A DNA stretch of 26,308 nucleotides from Oscillospiraceae bacterium (GTDB lineage Bacteria > Bacillota > Clostridia > Oscillospirales > Oscillospiraceae): contig JAHHSF010000003.1 of assembly GCA_020025375.1 (NCBI GenBank), forward strand, positions 1 through 26,308, given 5' to 3'. Of this stretch, positions 14,759 to 22,571 are shown one piece after another. Under the pieces are notes generated by a model. That model searched no databases, was not told where the DNA came from, and worked only from the letters and a program-made list of their open reading frames with translations. The position numbers and the translations under genes were made by a program. Each line of letters begins with the position of its first letter. Position 1 is the stretch's first letter.

Positions 14759-16144
14759 ATGAAACGAACCAATGATCTGGGGCGGGACCCCATTCTCCCC
14801 CTGGTACTGAAATTGGCCATTCCCACCATGCTGGCCCAGCTGGTGAGCGTACTCTATTCCATCGTTGATCGAATGTATATCGGCAACATCCACGGAGTAG
14901 GGGATCTGGCCCTGGCTGGGGTGGGGGTCTGCGGCCCCATCGTCACCCTGGTGGCCTCCTTCGCCTCCCTGGTGGGGTTGGGCGGCGCCCCCATCATGGC
15001 GATGCGGATGGGAGAGGACAAGACCGAGGAGGCCCACTCCATCCTGTGGAATTGCTTTGCCCTCCTCACCGGCCTGTCCCTGGCCCTCACGGTGGTCTTC
15101 CTCCTGTTGAAGGATTTCCTCCTCATGTGGTTCGGGGCCAGCCACGCCACCTTTCCCTACGCCGACCAGTATCTCACCGTCTATCTGATGGGCACCTTTT
15201 TCGCCCTTCTGTCCACCGGGATGAACAGCTTTCTCATCTGCCAGGGCTTCTCCGGCCTGGGCATGGCCACCGTCATGCTGGGGGCGGTGATGAACATTAT
15301 CCTGGACCCCATTTTTATCTTCATTGTGGACCTGGGTGTGGCCGGGGCCGCCCTGGCCAGCGTCCTGTCCCAGGCCGCCTCCTGCGCCTTCGTCCTCTGG
15401 TCCCTCCTGCGGAACAAGACCCCGGTACCCCTGCGGAAGCGGCCCTTCGCCTGGCCGGTTGCGAAGCAGGCCCTCACCTTCGGCCTGTCCCCCTTCCTCA
15501 TCATCGCCACCGACAGCATCCTGCTCATCATCCTCAACTCGGTCCTCCAGTGGTACGGCGGCCCCGGGGAAGGGGACGCCCTGGTCACCTGCGCCACCAT
15601 TGTCCAGAGCTACTTCCTCCTCATTACCATGCCCATGGGAGGCATCACCCTGGGCTGTCAGTCCATCATCAGCTTTAACTACGGCGCAGGCCGGACCGAC
15701 CGCATCCGCAAGGCCATGAAGTGCATCGTAGGGTTATGCGTCCTCTTCTGCGGCTTCATGCTCCTGATGACCCACCTGGCCTCCCCCTTCTTCGTCTCCC
15801 TCTTTACCCAGAACCAGGTCCTTGCTGCCCGAAGCGTGCGGTTTATCAAAATTTTTACCCTGGGTATCCTCTTCCTGGGAGTCCAATACCCCCTGGTGGA
15901 CGAGACCACCGCCCTGGGGCAGGTGCGGGTGGCCCTCTTCTGCTCCCTCTTCCGCAAGGGGATCTTCACCGCCGGCCTCTTCCTTTTCCCCTACTTCTTC
16001 GGGGCGGAGGCCACCTTCCTGGCCGAGCCCCTGGCCGATGTCATTGCTGCCACCAACAGCACCCTCCTGTTTGCCCGGATCTTCCCCCGGACCCTGGCCT
16101 TTCGGGAGCGGGAACTTTCTGAGCAAGCTCATTCCGTGCGATAA
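14759..16144 (+). CDS. MATE family efflux transporter
   Basis: A 461-residue membrane protein with 12 predicted helices, typical for multidrug and toxin extrusion proteins that export cationic compounds using Na+ or H+. The N terminus has LAIPTMLAQLVSVLYSIVDR, then YIGNIHGVGDLALAGVG and GLGGAPIMAMRMGE. The second half repeats the fold, with MPMGGITLGCQSIISFNYGA. The start at 14759 has AAGAGGGG 6 bases upstream; the longer frame to 14687 begins before the promoter. Substrate unknown. Single-gene unit with its own promoter and a 20-bp-stem terminator. Confidence 0.93.
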   Translation: MKRTNDLGRDPILPLVLKLAIPTMLAQLVSVLYSIVDRMYIGNIHGVGDLALAGVGVCGPIVTLVASFASLVGLGGAPIMAMRMGEDKTEEAHSILWNCFALLTGLSLALTVVFLLLKDFLLMWFGASHATFPYADQYLTVYLMGTFFALLSTGMNSFLICQGFSGLGMATVMLGAVMNIILDPIFIFIVDLGVAGAALASVLSQAASCAFVLWSLLRNKTPVPLRKRPFAWPVAKQALTFGLSPFLIIATDSILLIILNSVLQWYGGPGEGDALVTCATIVQSYFLLITMPMGGITLGCQSIISFNYGAGRTDRIRKAMKCIVGLCVLFCGFMLLMTHLASPFFVSLFTQNQVLAARSVRFIKIFTLGILFLGVQYPLVDETTALGQVRVALFCSLFRKGIFTAGLFLFPYFFGAEATFLAEPLADVIAATNSTLLFARIFPRTLAFRERELSEQAHSVR

Positions 16145-16176
16145 GGACCGAGTGCGTTTCAGTAAGAAGTGTTTTC

Positions 16177-16219
16177 ATAACAAAACGGCATAGTCGTTCC
16201 GACTATGCCGTTTTGTTAT
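16177..16219. terminator. Terminator after MATE (20-bp stem)
   Basis: A perfect 20-bp inverted repeat, ATAACAAAACGGCATAGTCG, with a 3-base loop. The downstream arm supplies TTTTGTTAT. It lies 33 bases after the MATE stop and could act on both strands. Confidence 0.88.
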
Positions 16220-16297
16220 CTATTTGATTGCAGCCATCTCAAATTCACACCTGTGGGCTGCCTGTGCCGTATATCCGAAGGGCAGGAATCTGCCCAC

Positions 16298-16330
16298 AAA
16301 AAGGCCGCCCGAGTGGAAAACACGGGCGGC
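16298..16330 (-). terminator. Terminator of the stalk-domain protein gene
   Basis: Minus strand: GCCGCCCG / CGGGCGGC stem (16330-16304) with an 11-base loop, then CC and TTTTT at 16302-16298. The gap 16220-16297 has only a small GGGCAG-N4-CTGCCC hairpin at 16280-16295. Confidence 0.85.
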
Positions 16331-16343
16331 TCTTTGGAAGGGG

Positions 16344-17780
16344 TTATTCGGGCATCGCAATCAGGCTTTCATAAGGGACCACGGTGGCCCCGGCAGGAGG
16401 CTCGGTCTGGGGTGCGGTGGTGCCATTGGTGTAGCCGCCGGTCATAGCCATGTCCATGATCGCCAGGGTGCCCAGATCCAGGGTGACCTGGGCGGTCATC
16501 TTGTTCTTGGCATCCATGCTGGTGCTCAGCTCCACGGAGGTGGCAGGAATCTGGCGGGCAGCATCGGCGGGGGTATACATACCCATCTTGAAGGCATAGC
16601 CTACCACGGCATCGTTCTTGGTGTTCAGGGTGAGGACCAGCTCTGCAGAGGCGTTGTCCTCATCCATGCGGTAGGTGCAGGTGTAGTCGTTGCCGTTCTT
16701 GACGAAGCGGTCGTCGGCAAAAATACCCGCCAGCTCCCGGGCGGCTTCCACCATCCCGGCGTAGGCGTTCACATCGTTCATATCGGTGGCCTGGAGTCCG
16801 GCCTCAATTATGGCCTGGATATAGCAGGAGTAGTCCGAATTCACCAGGGTCATGAGCTGGGCGAAGTCAATGCCGATCTGCTGGTAGGTGGCGTTCAGGT
16901 CCATGGAGTACCAGGTGTCGGGGTCTATCCCGGCGGCGGTGACAAATTCGCCACCCATATTCATGTAGCACAGGCCCGTCTCCATATCGGCCCGCAGGGC
17001 CATGTCAATGCCATCGGTAGCCAGGGTCTCAAACATGGCTTCCTCCTCGGGCGTGGCGGCGGCCTCCTGGCCCTGGGCGGCGGCGGCTTCCTGCATGGAG
17101 GCCAGCAAGTCCGTCATATCCATGGTCATATTCATGTCCATCTCCATCTTGGTGGAGCCGTCCACGGTGGCATCGGCGGAGCCGCCGATGGTCATTGGGA
17201 GGCCCAGGATGGTCGCGGAGCCGTCAAGGTTCAGGGTGCAGTCCCAAATACCCTCCTGGTACTTCATGGAGTAGTCCATAAACTTCTCCAGCCAGGTGTA
17301 CTCCTTGCCCTCCTTGGCCTCGGCCAGGAGCTTGCCGGTATCCACCAGGACCACGGTGCTGTTATCCTGGTCCCAGCCCACGCCGCAACCCATGGCCTGG
17401 GCGGCGAAGCGGACGGGCACATAGGTGCGCCCACCCTCTGCGAAGGGGGCCACGTCCATGACAACCTCGGACTTGACACCGTCTTTTTCCACCAGGGCAA
17501 TGTCGCCGCCCAGCGTCATCGTTACGGTGGTATTTCCTCTGTGGGCGGTGACCGTGCTGTCAGAGGCGGAATAGCTCACCTCTGCCCCCATGGCCTCAAA
17601 CACGGCCCGGAAAGGGAGAAAGGTGCGCTGTTCCTTCACCTGGGGAGCGGCATCCGTAAAGGTGAGCTTGGTCCCGTCCAGCTGGACAGCGATGCCGCCC
17701 TCGTCGGCGGCAGAGGCGGAGACGGTCAGAGCCAAGGCCAGAACGCCGGCCAGGGCAAAGACGGAAAAATGCTTTTTCAT
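16344..17780 (-). CDS. Secreted copper-amine-oxidase-N (stalk) domain protein, Met-rich
   Basis: A 478-residue exported protein of unknown function. The signal peptide is followed by an ASA-A cleavage site near residue 24. Residues 28-147 form the stalk-type domain (RTFLPFRAVFEAMGAEVSY, then RTYVPVRFAAQAMGCGVGWD). The rest (150-478) looks like an alternating beta-strand domain of lipoprotein-carrier or surface type, with a Met at every second position at 212-222 and an Ala/Gln/Glu-rich insert near 232-248. Despite the family name, copper binding is not established for this domain. The ATG at 17780 has AAGGAGG about 10 bases upstream. A promoter lies upstream and a terminator follows; no partner gene is adjacent. 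Confidence 0.87.
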   Translation of the reverse strand: MKKHFSVFALAGVLALALTVSASAADEGGIAVQLDGTKLTFTDAAPQVKEQRTFLPFRAVFEAMGAEVSYSASDSTVTAHRGNTTVTMTLGGDIALVEKDGVKSEVVMDVAPFAEGGRTYVPVRFAAQAMGCGVGWDQDNSTVVLVDTGKLLAEAKEGKEYTWLEKFMDYSMKYQEGIWDCTLNLDGSATILGLPMTIGGSADATVDGSTKMEMDMNMTMDMTDLLASMQEAAAAQGQEAAATPEEEAMFETLATDGIDMALRADMETGLCYMNMGGEFVTAAGIDPDTWYSMDLNATYQQIGIDFAQLMTLVNSDYSCYIQAIIEAGLQATDMNDVNAYAGMVEAARELAGIFADDRFVKNGNDYTCTYRMDEDNASAELVLTLNTKNDAVVGYAFKMGMYTPADAARQIPATSVELSTSMDAKNKMTAQVTLDLGTLAIMDMAMTGGYTNGTTAPQTEPPAGATVVPYESLIAMPE

Positions 17781-17814
17781 TAGGAAAGGCCTCCTTATAG
17801 CGTAAGATAATGTT

Positions 17815-17843
17815 ATTATATATTACCTATTTCTGTGAAACAA
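17815..17843 (-). promoter_or_regulatory. Promoter of the stalk-domain protein
   Basis: Minus strand: TTGTTT (17843-17838), 17-base spacer, TATAAT (17820-17815). Confidence 0.65.
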
Positions 17844-17916
17844 GGAGGTTGATCAAATTTCAGAAAAACTTTATTTTTCACCGGATCCCCCAAAACTTTT
17901 TTCAGGGGAAACCTTC

Positions 17917-17945
17917 TTGTGCCTTTTCTTGTAAAGTGGTATAAT
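17917..17945 (+). promoter_or_regulatory. pyrE-radC promoter
   Basis: TTGTGC (17917-17922), 17-base spacer, TATAAT (17940-17945). The short leader (~30 bases) leaves no room for a PyrR-type attenuator. Confidence 0.7.
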
Positions 17946-17980
17946 ATTTCGATTCAATTCAAAAAAGGGGCGGAACAGTT

Positions 17981-18652
17981 ATGACTTACAAAGAGGAATT
18001 TATCACTTTCATGGTGCGGTCCGGGGTGCTTACCTTCGGGGATTTTACCACCAAATCCGGGCGCAAGACCCCCTACTTCATCAACACCGGCAACTATAAG
18101 ACTGGGGCTCAGGCCGCAAAGCTCGGTGACTACTACGCCGCCTGCATCCAGGAGAACCTGCCCGAGGGCATCGACTGCCTCTTCGGGCCGGCTTACAAGG
18201 GCATCCCCCTGGCGGTGGCCGCCGCCTCCAGCCTCTACCGGAACTACGGCCGGGACCTGCCCTACTGCTTCAACCGCAAGGAAGTCAAGGATCACGGCGA
18301 GGGCGGCTCCATGGTGGGCTATAGACCCCAGGACGGGGACAAGGTGGTCATCGTAGAGGACGTGGTCACCGCCGGCACCGCCGTGCGGGAGTCCCTGGCC
18401 CTCTTCCAGGCGCTGGGCAACATGAAGGTCACCTCCCTCATTGTTTCCGTGGACCGGATGGAGCGGGGCACCCGGGAGTGCTCCACCCTGGACGAACTGC
18501 GCCAGGACCACGGCATCTCCGTCTATCCCATTGTCACCGTGCAGGAAATCATTGCTTTCCTGCACAACAACCCCATTGACGGCAAAGTCTACATCGACGA
18601 CGAGATGAAGGGCCGCATGGAGGCCTATTTGAAGGAATATGGGGCAAACTAA
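17981..18652 (+). CDS. pyrE: Orotate phosphoribosyltransferase
   Basis: PyrE joins orotate to PRPP to form orotidine monophosphate in pyrimidine synthesis. The 223-residue product has the PRPP loop VVIVEDVVTAGTA (122-134), the substrate-side FTTKSGRKTPYF near the N terminus, GPAYKGIPLA and the flexible catalytic loop NRKEVKDHGEGG (98-109). Length and motifs are normal for the family. The start at 17981 has AAGGGGCGG upstream. It is separated from other pyrimidine genes; its 3' end overlaps radC by 14 bases, so the two are probably co-transcribed. Confidence 0.96.
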   Translation: MTYKEEFITFMVRSGVLTFGDFTTKSGRKTPYFINTGNYKTGAQAAKLGDYYAACIQENLPEGIDCLFGPAYKGIPLAVAAASSLYRNYGRDLPYCFNRKEVKDHGEGGSMVGYRPQDGDKVVIVEDVVTAGTAVRESLALFQALGNMKVTSLIVSVDRMERGTRECSTLDELRQDHGISVYPIVTVQEIIAFLHNNPIDGKVYIDDEMKGRMEAYLKEYGAN

Positions 18653-19346
18653 TTGCCATACCGGCCACCGCCAGCGCCTGAAGGCGGAGTTCAAGGCTGG
18701 GGGCTTCCAAGGCTGGAGCGACCATAGGGTCCTGGAGTTCCTTTTGGGGTTCGCCATCCCCCAGGGGGACTTAAATCCTCTGGCCCACCGGCTCATCGAC
18801 CGCTTCGGGGATCTGGCCGGAGTGTTGGACGCGCCCTTGGAGGTGCTGGTTTCCGTGCCGGGAATCGGGGAGCACACCGCCCTCTTCCTCAAGGCCCTCC
18901 CCAAGGCTGCGGGCCGCTACCTCAGCCAGATCGAGGGGACTACGGAGACGGCGGGCATGGTGCGGGACTTTTACCGCATCCTGGTGCCCTATTTTGTGGG
19001 GGCCACGCAGGAGCGGCTCTGCGCCCTCTCCCTGGACAGCCGGGGCAAGCCTCTGGGTGTGGACGTGCTGGAGGAAGGGGAGACCAGCATCGTGAAGTTC
19101 AGCCTCCGGAGGGTCTTGGCCCCCATCCTGGCCCGAAACGCCGTGGGGGTGGTGTTGGCCCACAACCATGTGGGGGCATATGCCCGGCCCTCTGACGCAG
19201 ATAAGGTAGCAACCCAGAAGCTGGAGGCCCTCTTCGCCTCGGTGGGCATCACCCTGGTGGACCATCTGATCCTCTCTGGAAGCGAGGCCATCTCGTTCCG
19301 TGAGAGCGGTATGCTGGGTTCGGAAACCCTGGAAAAACAGGGTTGA
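18639..19346 (+). CDS. radC: RadC-like JAB/MPN-domain protein
   Basis: RadC proteins were linked to DNA repair, but their biochemical role is unsettled. The 235-residue product has a helix-hairpin-helix region (about 66-80, VLVSVPGIGEHTA) and a C-terminal JAMM metalloprotease-like domain. Glu125, His175, His177, Ser185 and Asp188 keep the HxH-x7-S-x2-D spacing. The usual HNHPSGDPxPS is changed to HNHVGAYARPS. The ATG at 18639 lies inside the end of pyrE, with GGAGG about 15 bases and AAGGA 2 bases upstream. The uvrB promoter overlaps its stop codon. Confidence 0.88.
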   Translation: MGQTNCHTGHRQRLKAEFKAGGFQGWSDHRVLEFLLGFAIPQGDLNPLAHRLIDRFGDLAGVLDAPLEVLVSVPGIGEHTALFLKALPKAAGRYLSQIEGTTETAGMVRDFYRILVPYFVGATQERLCALSLDSRGKPLGVDVLEEGETSIVKFSLRRVLAPILARNAVGVVLAHNHVGAYARPSDADKVATQKLEALFASVGITLVDHLILSGSEAISFRESGMLGSETLEKQG

Positions 19347-19371
19347 AATCGCACAACCGTTCTGGTATAAT
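19343..19371 (+). promoter_or_regulatory. uvrB promoter
   Basis: TTGAAA (19343-19348), 17-base spacer, TATAAT (19366-19371), overlapping the radC stop. A LexA box lies at the predicted transcription start. Confidence 0.8.
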
Positions 19372-19375
19372 CAAA

Positions 19376-19387
19376 GAACAAATGTTC
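19376..19387. promoter_or_regulatory. LexA (SOS) box at uvrB
   Basis: GAACAAATGTTC matches the Gram-positive LexA/DinR core GAAC-N4-GTTC. It starts 4 bases after the -10 box, covering the start site, so uvrB should be induced by DNA damage. Confidence 0.75.
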
Positions 19388-19400
19388 TGGAGGGAGCACC

Positions 19401-21368
19401 ATGCCCAGATTTGAAGTGGTCAGCGAATACCAGCCTGCCGGGGACCAGCCCCAGGCCATCGAGGCCCTGGCCGCCGGGATCGAGAACGGCCTCCAGGAGC
19501 AGGCCCTCCTGGGCGTGACCGGCTCGGGCAAGACCTTCACCATGGCCAAGGTCATTGAGAAGGTCCAGCGACCCACCTTGGTCCTGGCCCACAACAAGAC
19601 CCTGGCCGCCCAGCTCTGTGCCGAGTTCAAGGAGTTCTTCCCCAACAACGCGGTGGAGTACTTTGTGTCCTACTACGACTACTATCAGCCTGAGGCCTAC
19701 ATCCCTCACACCGATACCTTCATCGAAAAGGACTCCGCCATCAATGACGAGATCGAGCGGCTCCGCCACTCGGCCACCGCCTCCCTCTCCGAGCGGCGGG
19801 ATGTGATTGTGGTCTCCTCCGTCTCTTGCATCTACGGCCTGGGCGATCCCATTGACTACGCCAACATGGTCATCTCCCTCCGGCCCGGCATGGAGAAAAA
19901 GCGGGACGACCTGCTGAAAAAGCTGGTGGAGATTCGCTACGAGCGCAACGACATCGCTTTTGACCGGAATATGTTCCGAGTCCGGGGAGACACGGTGGAG
20001 ATCTTCCCGGTCTACTCCCACGACACCGCCATCCGGGTGGAGTTTTTTGGGGACGAGATCGACCGGATCAGCGAGATCAGCGTGGTCACCGGCACCCCCA
20101 ACCGGGTCCTGAACCACGTTGCCATCTATCCCGCCAGCCACTATGTCTCCACCCCGGAGAAGATGGCTGCTGCCGTCCAGGAAATCTATAAGGAGCTGGA
20201 GACCCAGGTGGCCTTCTTTGAGAGCAACAATATGCTGGTGGAGGCCCAGAGAATCAAACAGCGTACCATGTACGACGTGGAGATGATCCAGGAGCTGGGC
20301 TACTGCACTGGAATCGAAAACTATTCCCGGGTCATCGCGGGGCGGCCCGCCGGTTCCCCGCCCATGACCCTTTTGGACTATTTCCCCAAGGATTTCGTCA
20401 TGTTCATCGACGAGAGCCACGTGACCCTCCCCCAGGTGCGGGCCATGTACAACGGCGACCGGGCCCGGAAGACCACCCTGGTGGACTACGGCTTCCGGCT
20501 CCCCTGCGCCTTCGACAATCGGCCTCTGAAGTTCGAGGAGTTTGCCGACCGCCTCAACCAGGTGGTCTACGTCTCGGCCACGCCGGGGGAATATGAGCGG
20601 ACCCGGGCGGGCCAGATCGTGGAGCAGGTCATCCGCCCCACCGGCCTGCTGGACCCCCGTATCGAGGTCCGGCCCGTGGATGGGCAGATCGACGACCTCA
20701 TCGGGGAAATCAACGACCGCACCCAGCGCTCCGAGCGGGTGCTGGTCACCACCCTTACCAAGAAGATGGCCGAGGACCTCACCGATTACCTCAAGGACGC
20801 GGGAATCAAGGTCCGCTATATGCACCACGACATCGACACCATCGAGCGGCAGGAAATCATCCGGGACCTGCGCCTTGGTGTTTTCGACGTGCTGGTGGGC
20901 ATCAACCTGCTTCGTGAAGGCCTGGACCTGCCCGAGGTGTCCCTGGTCGCCATCCTGGATGCAGACAAGGAGGGCTTCCTGCGCTCTGAGACCTCCCTCA
21001 TTCAAACCATCGGCCGGGCCGCCCGAAACGCGGAGGGCCTGGTGGTCATGTACGCCGACAAGATGACCCCCTCCATGATGGCCGCCATTGGGGAGACCGA
21101 GCGGAGAAGAAAGATTCAGGATGAATACAACAAGGAGCACGGAATTGTCCCCAAGACCGTCATCAAGTCCGTGCGGAATTTGATTGAAATCTCCAAGGAT
21201 GCCGCCGAGGACGGCAAGGTCTACGAGGGCAAAACCCTCACCAAGGCCCAGCGCCAGGAAACCATCACCAGGCTGGAAAAGGAGATGAAAGAGGCGGCTA
21301 AGATGTTGGAATTCGAGTACGCCGCCCTCCTGCGTGACCGCATTATTAAATTGAAAGGGGAAGGGTAA
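19401..21368 (+). CDS. uvrB: Excinuclease ABC subunit B
   Basis: UvrB is the damage-verifying helicase-like subunit of nucleotide excision repair, loaded by UvrA and then joined by UvrC. The 655-residue product has Walker A GVTGSGKT (38-45), the beta-hairpin segment YYDYYQPEAYIPHTDTFIEKD that inserts into DNA, the DESH helicase box with FIDESHVTLPQ, the C-terminal helicase motif QTIGRAARN, and the terminal UVR domain (MKEAAKMLEFEYAALLRDRI) that contacts UvrC. Length is normal. GGAGGGA precedes the ATG at 19401. The promoter and LexA box are immediately upstream; uvrA is 1.2 kb downstream with one gene between. Confidence 0.97.
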   Translation: MPRFEVVSEYQPAGDQPQAIEALAAGIENGLQEQALLGVTGSGKTFTMAKVIEKVQRPTLVLAHNKTLAAQLCAEFKEFFPNNAVEYFVSYYDYYQPEAYIPHTDTFIEKDSAINDEIERLRHSATASLSERRDVIVVSSVSCIYGLGDPIDYANMVISLRPGMEKKRDDLLKKLVEIRYERNDIAFDRNMFRVRGDTVEIFPVYSHDTAIRVEFFGDEIDRISEISVVTGTPNRVLNHVAIYPASHYVSTPEKMAAAVQEIYKELETQVAFFESNNMLVEAQRIKQRTMYDVEMIQELGYCTGIENYSRVIAGRPAGSPPMTLLDYFPKDFVMFIDESHVTLPQVRAMYNGDRARKTTLVDYGFRLPCAFDNRPLKFEEFADRLNQVVYVSATPGEYERTRAGQIVEQVIRPTGLLDPRIEVRPVDGQIDDLIGEINDRTQRSERVLVTTLTKKMAEDLTDYLKDAGIKVRYMHHDIDTIERQEIIRDLRLGVFDVLVGINLLREGLDLPEVSLVAILDADKEGFLRSETSLIQTIGRAARNAEGLVVMYADKMTPSMMAAIGETERRRKIQDEYNKEHGIVPKTVIKSVRNLIEISKDAAEDGKVYEGKTLTKAQRQETITRLEKEMKEAAKMLEFEYAALLRDRIIKLKGEG

Positions 21369-21498
21369 AGGGACCGGGGAGGCGGTCTCCTTCACCGTTA
21401 CCCCCGCAAGGCGGTGACCTACCGCCAGGGCGAGCATCAGCTATATCGTCTGTCTCACGTCTGTAAATTGATTTGAACATAAAAAAGAGGTTTTTACA

Positions 21499-22512
21499 AT
21501 GAAATACGTAGAACTTGGGAAAACCGGCCTAAAGTGTGCCGTGGTCTCCTTCGGCGGCATCCCCATCCAGCGCTCCGATGCCGCCAACACCATGGCGGTG
21601 GTGGACGCCCTGGAGAAGTACGGCATGAACTACCTCGACACCGCCCGGGGCTACACCGTTTCTGAGGAGTATCTGGGCGCCGCCCTCAAGGGCCGCCGGG
21701 AGAAGTTCATTCTTGCCACCAAGGCCATGAGCCGGGACTATGAGGGCATGAGGAAGGACATCGAGACCAGCCTTCACAACCTTCAGACCAACTATATCGA
21801 TGTGTACCAAATCCACAACCTGCCTCTGAAGGACTTCGACCAGGTCTTTGGACCCGACGGCGCTTACAAGGCCCTGGAAGAGGCCAAGGCCGCCGGCAAG
21901 ATCGGCCACATCGGTGCCACGGCCCATAGCCTGGATGCCCTGAAGAAGCTGGTGGACGAGTACAGCGACAAGATTGAGACCCTCATGTTCCCCTACAACA
22001 TCGTGGAGCTTCACGGCCATGAGGTCCTGAAGGCCGCCCAGGCCAAGGGTATGGGCACCATCTCCATGAAGCCCATGGCCGGCGGCAACCTGGACGACTG
22101 GAACCTGGCGCTCCGCTTCATTGCCGATGCCGGGGCCTGCGACATCGCCATCCCCGGCATGGGTTCGGTGGAAGAGGTGGAACGCAACGCCCGGGCCGCT
22201 GAGCACTTCTCCCCCCTCACCGAGGAGGAAAAGGCCAAGTGCCAGGCCATCCGGGACGACCTGGGGGCCCACTTCTGCCGCCGCTGTAACTACTGCGCTC
22301 CCTGCGCCGTGGGCATTGACATCCCCGGCAACTTCCTCATGGTGAACTACCTGCGTAAGTACGGCCTGTCCGACTGGGCCAAGGACCGCTACAAGGGTAT
22401 GGCCCACCACGCCGGTGAGTGCATAGAGTGCGGCGCCTGCGAGAGCCGTTGCCCCTATGAACTCCCCATCCGGGATATGCTCAAGGGCGTGGTGAAGGAC
22501 TTCGGGTATTGA
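21499..22512 (+). CDS. Aldo/keto reductase with C-terminal iron-sulfur (ferredoxin-like) domain
   Basis: An oxidoreductase of 337 residues. The barrel domain keeps the catalytic tetrad: Asp47 and Tyr52 in NYLDTARGYTVSEEYLG, Lys75 in ILATK, His106 in VYQIHNL. The C-terminal part has Cys260, 263, 266, 269 and Cys308, 311, 314, 318 (CIECGACESRCPYELPI), enough for two [4Fe-4S] clusters, as in the anaerobe-type members of the family. Substrate unknown. The ATG at 21499 has AAGAGG upstream. It lies between uvrB and uvrA on the same strand. The 130-base gap to uvrB has a GGCGGT-N5-ACCGCC hairpin (21410-21426) without a T-run and no clear promoter. Confidence 0.93.
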   Translation: MKYVELGKTGLKCAVVSFGGIPIQRSDAANTMAVVDALEKYGMNYLDTARGYTVSEEYLGAALKGRREKFILATKAMSRDYEGMRKDIETSLHNLQTNYIDVYQIHNLPLKDFDQVFGPDGAYKALEEAKAAGKIGHIGATAHSLDALKKLVDEYSDKIETLMFPYNIVELHGHEVLKAAQAKGMGTISMKPMAGGNLDDWNLALRFIADAGACDIAIPGMGSVEEVERNARAAEHFSPLTEEEKAKCQAIRDDLGAHFCRRCNYCAPCAVGIDIPGNFLMVNYLRKYGLSDWAKDRYKGMAHHAGECIECGACESRCPYELPIRDMLKGVVKDFGY

Positions 22513-22571
22513 CATTGAATTAAGGGAAGGGGAAATTCCCTGCGCTTAGAGAGCGCAAAAAGGAGAACGAC

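Noticed and set aside
16224..17783. 519-codon plus-strand frame opposite the stalk-domain gene
   Set aside because: Antisense shadow with His/Gly-rich composition. The minus frame has a signal peptide, ribosome-binding site, promoter and terminator.
19371..21437. 688-codon minus-strand frame opposite uvrB
   Set aside because: uvrB on the plus strand is unambiguous; the minus frame only mirrors its codon bias.
21369..21498. Possible small ORF or terminator between uvrB and the reductase
   Set aside because: Only a short GTG frame of 20 codons and a 6-bp stem without a T-run; neither is supported.
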